In this document: one piece after another, positions 62,198 to 64,000 of the stretch
Layout: each line of letters begins with the position of its first letter
How positions within the stretch are numbered: the first letter of the stretch is position 1
Notes under the pieces: model-generated
Told to the model about the DNA's origin: nothing
The model's database searches: none
What the model saw: only the letters and a program-made list of their open reading frames with translations
From: Blattamonas nauphoetae
Lineage: Eukaryota > Preaxostyla > Oxymonadida
Assembly (NCBI GenBank): GCA_033064195.1
Contig: JARBJD010000327.1
Span: forward strand, 1 to 64,000
DNA: 64,000 nt
Direction of reading: 5' to 3'
Translations under genes and position numbers: made by a program

Positions 62198-62792
62198 GAT
62201 ATGTCATGAACCCGGTCCGTGTCACCAACCCGGAACATGGGGTTGAAAAAAACCATTTTGGTCAAACTAAGACAAAAATTAAATTTTACTATTTTCTGTC
62301 GAGGCGAATCGGAGAAAACCTCAAAATACTGTATACAGCAGGAACACACACAGTTTTTCAAACTTTTTTAGCTCGGATCTCCACAACCAGATATCCGTTT
62401 TACACCAAATAAAAAGCATTTTTATCGTGAATATATCGAAAAAAGACTCACAAAAAAAATAGATTTTTTTTTCCCAAAAACTTTTTTGTCGAGAAAAATA
62501 AAGTTTTTTCGCAACTTTCCAAATACCCAACCTTTTTTTTCATAATTTGTTCAAACAATTCTTTTCTCGAAAACAACGTTTCTGTGGAAAATTTCATCTG
62601 AATTGGTCCACAGGTTGTGGAGATACGATTTGGACACACTACCACAGGGGCCTTAAACGAGGTTTTTCGAGGTTTTCTCTGATTCGCCTCATTAGAAAAT
62701 TCTCACATTTTATTGTTTTCTTAGTTTGACCAAAATTGTTTATTTCAACCCCATGTTCCGGGTTGGTGACAGAACCGGGTTAATGACACATC
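62198..62792. mobile_element. TA-flanked foldback MITE (Tc1/mariner-like)
   Basis: Flanked by TA at 62196-62197 and 62793-62794. Long inverted arms of at least 120 bp start GATATGTCATGAACCCGG and, from the other side, GATGTGTCATTAACCCGG. They share CACCAACCCGGAACATGGGG and a TTTTGGTCAAACTAAG block, and end in GAGAAAACCTC. AACCCGG is repeated within each arm. The centre is AT-rich and non-coding. TA target sites suggest the Tc1/mariner superfamily, and there is no transposase. Confidence 0.8.
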
Positions 62793-63069
62793 TATAAAAT
62801 GAAACATTGTTGTGGATTCTGGCGAAATACGTTTTGTGGAAGAAGATGTGGTGATCTCCCCTTATTCTGATGTCTGCCCATAACTCTATCTTCTCTCTGA
62901 CTGTGTCATAAAAGTCTGACAATCAGAGTAAAAGGGCTTGATTGAAGTGAAAAAGAATCTCTTTTTGAACATTTGATAAAATTAGGAGAATACTCACGTT
63001 ATAGATTCACTTTTCAGTTTCAATTGAAATCACTCCGGAGAAATTGTAACTCCCAACTATGGGTTCCGA

Positions 63070-63139
63070 AATTTCTCCGGTCAGTGACCGTCAGTACTTT
63101 TCGGCGAAAACTGACCGGTCAGTGCCGGTCAGCCATGCC
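63070..63139 (+). repeat. Solo end related to the hAT-like element at 31644-33860
   Basis: Shares CAGTACTTTT, TGACCGGTCA and CCGGTCAG blocks, in the same order and spacing, with the right end of the 31644-33860 element (33795-33860). It also ends in a TATA-containing border. No partner left end was found nearby. Confidence 0.65.
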
Positions 63140-63239
63140 TATACCTCTCCGATGAAATCGCTAAAAAATCAGTGAGCCGAAGATATGGATTGAATAAAAG
63201 CCTTTCCACCTCCTATTGCTGTTCATCATCCACAATCAA

Positions 63240-63772
63240 GACATTTTGACGGGTGACAAAAACCGAATCTATGTCGAAACGCCTGGGTCGGGAGAAAACC
63301 TCAAAAAACCCCCTTTTGCCCGATAAAAAAAATCGTTTCGGCAATATCTCAACAACCAGTGAATCGATTTCGATGAAATTTTTCACAGAAACGTTTTTTC
63401 GGTGAAACGAACATTTTGAAAAAAAATGGAGAAAAAATGCTGGGTATTTGGGAAAATGGAAAAAAACCCATATTTTTCTCGACAAAAAATTCTTAGAAAA
63501 AAATCTCTTTTATTTTTTGAACAGCTTTTGTCGAGATGTTTACGATCACAATGCATTTTATTTGATTCAAAACGGATGGCTGGTTGTAGAGAAAAAAGGG
63601 TAAAAAGGAGAGAAAAATCAGTTCATTTCTGGCTTTCAGAGTATTTTGCGGTTTTCTCCCGACACTGGCGTTTCGGCGCTGAACCAACTTTTACTATTCT
63701 TAGTTTGACCAATAAATATTTTTCAAGCCCTATGGTACGGATTTTTGAATATGTACGGATTATTGACGCTAC
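63240..63772. mobile_element. Second foldback MITE, related and partly decayed
   Basis: Inverted blocks CGAAACGCC...GTCGGGAGAAAACC at 63275-63300 and 63650-63675 match with few changes. The right arm continues with CTTAGTTTGACCA and a repeated GTACGGAT to a TA border at 63773-63774. It follows the same layout as the element at 62198 (AACCCGG pair replaced by ATCCGTAC pair). The left arm is shorter and its border is not clear. Confidence 0.6.
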
Positions 63773-64000
63773 TATAAATTTTCTCTTTTGACGTTTCAAA
63801 TCGATAGGCCAATGAGATATTAGACGAAATAGATGAACACTTCGGTCCTGACTTTCATGTCTCCCGGTCCTACGCAGACTCACACACAAAACGACTTCCA
63901 GAAATGAGAAAAGTTATTCGCGCTGAGAGACGACAATCCATGGTTAGTCTTCAACCTTGACGAGACTCACCATAGTTTTCAAAGAAGTCAGCCGCTCGTT
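63773..64000. other. Right edge, no feature seen
   Basis: No open frame of note, no repeat match and no splice-supported exon were found. Confidence 0.4.

Overview
The window looks like nuclear DNA of an oxymonad-type flagellate (Preaxostyla), most like Blattamonas. This is inferred from remembered families, not a search. The clues are a multi-SPRY protein kinase, a conserved helical family (37612-38589), surface proteins with a beta-helix ectodomain, one TM segment and a kinase-like tail, and spliced genes with very small introns (25-94 bp) whose donors read GTTTGT, GTGTGT or GTATGT. The standard genetic code fits all intact genes.

Layout. 1-13.6 kb is the right-hand part of a Polinton-like (Maverick) element, treated here as a fossil. 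It carries an integrase, a packaging-type ATPase, two capsid-like paralogues, small hydrophobic virion-type proteins and a fibre-like module with an S74 chaperone. A smaller TIR element sits inside it. 14.4-15.8 kb is a broken gene for a charged helical protein. 17.2-18.9 kb and 20.2-25.9 kb are two broken surface-protein genes. The second is split by a 3.4-kb element with ~87-bp TIRs and a 9-bp target duplication, and that element's right TIR is itself interrupted by a 0.4-kb foldback element.

28.1-31.5 kb is a prominin-like membrane protein gene with five introns of about 31 bp. 31.6-33.9 kb is a hAT-like element (8-bp target duplication) that appears to carry host-like coding sequence. 34-37.6 kb is a graveyard of host gene pieces, with a 229-bp inverted repeat pair and a tRNA-like unit. 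37.6-55.5 kb is gene-dense and intact: the helical family gene, a 14-exon kinase with SPRY repeats, a 1901-residue coiled-coil protein and a 2172-residue surface receptor. 56.7-59.1 kb is an open hAT transposase. 59.1-62 kb is a decayed gene for a disordered protein, and 62.2-63.8 kb holds two related TA-flanked foldback elements.

The region is shaped by transposons landing in a few expanded gene families. The surface-protein family is the main target and also the main source of pseudogenes. No RNA genes besides one tRNA-like unit, and no CRISPR, operons or bacterial features, are visible.
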